This document shows positions 62,898-64,000 of a stretch of 64,000 nucleotides of DNA, one piece after another. The notes beneath the pieces are model-generated. The model worked only from the letters and a program-made list of their open reading frames with translations. It did not search any database and had not been told where the DNA came from. Position numbers and translations under genes: made by a program. This stretch comes from Clostridium frigidicarnis (lineage in GTDB: Bacteria > Bacillota > Clostridia > Clostridiales > Clostridiaceae). The stretch is from contig NZ_FOKI01000017.1 of the NCBI RefSeq assembly GCF_900111985.1, positions 1 to 64,000 of the forward strand, given 5' to 3'. Every line of letters starts with the position of its first letter. Positions within the stretch are counted from its first letter, which is position 1.

Positions 62898-63168
62898 TAT
62901 ACAAAATATTAAGTAAATTTAAAAAGAAAATCCGATGAAGAGGACAGTAATTTATGAAAATCGTTTCCAGAGAGGGATTATGTAGCTGTAATTAATCCTA
63001 AATGACCATAAATGAAAACTACCTTGGAGGGGCTCTAATCCAGTACGGTTAGCACCGTTATATGCTTTTAATGAGACCTATATAGGTGAATTAGGGTGGA
63101 ACCACGAGAAGAATAGTATGCTCTCGTCCCTTTCTTTAATTAGAAAGGGACGGGGGCTTTTTTTATTT
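62898..63168 (+). ncRNA. T-box leader of thrS
   Basis: The leader senses uncharged tRNA-Thr. Stem I carries the GAAGAGGA-CAGTA motif near 62937 and CCAGAGAGG near 62980. The specifier region reads AAACTACC (63016-63023), where both ACT and ACC are threonine codons. The T-box itself, AGGGTGGAACCACG, lies at 63093-63106; its TGGA bulge would pair with a tRNA acceptor end whose discriminator base is U. A terminator (63125-63165) follows: GTCCCTTTCT pairs with AGAAAGGGAC, then T7. Well-established mechanism: charged tRNA allows termination, uncharged tRNA allows readthrough. Confidence 0.93.
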
Positions 63169-63196
63169 ATTAACAGTAGAGAAGGGAGAAATTATT

Positions 63197-64000
63197 ATGA
63201 TAAAAATAACTTTAAAAGATGGATCAGTAAAAGAATATGAAAACAAAGTATCCATATTAGCTTTAGCAAAAGATATAAGCGAAGGTTTAGCTAGAGTTGC
63301 TTGTGCAGGAATAGTTGATGGAAGAGTAGAGGATTTAAGATTTGAAATAGATAAAGATAGTGAAGTTAGCATAGTAACTTTTAATGATGAGGAAGGTCAA
63401 CAGGCATTTAGACATACAGCATCTCATATATTAGCGCAAGCTATAAAGAGATTATATCCTAGTGCAAAACTTGCAATAGGACCTTCAATAGATGAAGGAT
63501 TTTATTATGATATAGATATAGATATACAGTTAACTCAAGAAGATTTAACTAAAATAGAAGCTGAAATGAAGAAAATAGTTAAAGAAAATATAGCTATAGA
63601 GAGATTTACACTTCCAAGACAAGAAGCTTTAAAACTTATGGAAGAAAAGGGTGAGGATTATAAGGTAGAACTTATAAATGATTTACCAGAAGATGAAATT
63701 ATATCTTTCTATAAGATGGGTGACTTTGTTGATTTATGTGCAGGACCTCATCTTATAACAACTAAACCAGTTAAAGCATTTAAACTAACAATGCTTACAG
63801 GTGCGTACTGGAGAGGTGACGAAAAGAATAAAATGTTAACAAGAATATATGGAACAGCATTTACAAAGGCATCTGATTTAGAAGAGTTCTTAAAGATGAA
63901 GGAAGAAGCTAAAAAAAGAGATCATAATAAATTAGGAAGAGAATTGGGAATATTTACAACATCAGAAATAGTAGGCCAAGGATTACCACTAATAATGCCT
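63197..64000 (+). CDS. thrS: Threonyl-tRNA synthetase, N-terminal part (3' end outside window)
   Basis: Attaches threonine to tRNA-Thr in the cytoplasm. The visible 268 codons run open to the window end. The N-terminal TGS domain (ITLKDGSVKEYENKVSILALAKDIS) is followed by the editing domain, with the HxxxH zinc-type motif FRHTASHILAQA near 72 and the C-terminal histidine motif DLCAGPHLITT near 182. The catalytic core has just begun (LGRELGIFTTSEIVGQGLPLIMP). ATG at 63197 follows GAAGGGAG. Expression is controlled by the T-box leader. Confidence 0.97.
   Translation, partial: MIKITLKDGSVKEYENKVSILALAKDISEGLARVACAGIVDGRVEDLRFEIDKDSEVSIVTFNDEEGQQAFRHTASHILAQAIKRLYPSAKLAIGPSIDEGFYYDIDIDIQLTQEDLTKIEAEMKKIVKENIAIERFTLPRQEALKLMEEKGEDYKVELINDLPEDEIISFYKMGDFVDLCAGPHLITTKPVKAFKLTMLTGAYWRGDEKNKMLTRIYGTAFTKASDLEEFLKMKEEAKKRDHNKLGRELGIFTTSEIVGQGLPLIMP

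Overview
This window reads as a chromosomal segment of a low-GC, spore-forming anaerobe of the genus Clostridium, most likely an amino-acid (glutamate) fermenter of the C. tetani / C. tetanomorphum / C. cochlearium type. The evidence is the AT-rich sequence with AGA/ATA-rich codon use, strong GGAGG ribosome binding sites, a T-box leader before thrS, spore-linked genes (CwlD, a SleB-type hydrolase), ferredoxin-linked enzymes, and above all a complete 3-methylaspartate pathway for glutamate. The species is not fixed by what I can see. No insertion sequence, prophage, CRISPR array, rRNA or tRNA gene was recognised.

Layout. 1-21.4 kb: end of tuf, then the S10-spc-alpha ribosomal supercluster in canonical Firmicute order (rpsJ to rplQ with secY, adk, map, a KOW protein, infA, rpoA), followed by the ECF transporter core (two ATPases plus EcfT), truA, and rplM-rpsI behind an L13-type leader. 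Several longer spacers in the cluster hold strong hairpins. 21.4-25.6 kb: an 0.8 kb gene-free AT-rich stretch, a Na/Pi cotransporter-PhoU protein, cwlD, and a membrane-anchored DUF3048-like protein on the minus strand. 25.8-38.3 kb: the glutamate fermentation island, which holds a GntR regulator with an operator at its own promoter, glutamate mutase S/L/E, methylaspartase, a two-subunit mesaconase, citramalate lyase D/E/F and its maturation factors C/X/G. Together these convert glutamate to pyruvate plus acetate. 39.06-39.43 kb: a non-coding repeat mosaic.

39.4-44.3 kb: ung, then a 667-residue sigma54 activator that begins with an HPr-like domain (His15 kept). It is divergent from ptsI (PTS enzyme I). 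Between them lie three copies of TTGATA-N5-TATCA(A/G) and a -24/-12 promoter with exact GG-N10-GC spacing in front of ptsI. This is the clearest candidate for an under-described regulatory system in the window. 44.7-50.2 kb: a TPR membrane protein, isoaspartyl dipeptidase, thioredoxin with a flavin reductase that lacks NADPH-binding motifs (FFTR-like), a SleB-type hydrolase and an unknown secreted protein. 50.4-54.1 kb: cdaA-cdaR (c-di-AMP synthesis) and a COG2509-type flavoprotein. 54.2-61 kb: buk-ptb-buk, a ParA/MinD-like ATPase and a four-subunit 2-oxoacid:ferredoxin oxidoreductase, which together could turn a 2-oxoacid into an acyl-CoA, an acyl phosphate and ATP. 61.3-64 kb: an AIM24-family protein, an unknown protein, and the start of thrS behind its T-box.

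Starts were often moved from the longest reading frame to the codon with a properly spaced ribosome binding site. These decisions are given per gene. All family assignments rest on recognised motifs and gene order, not on database searches.
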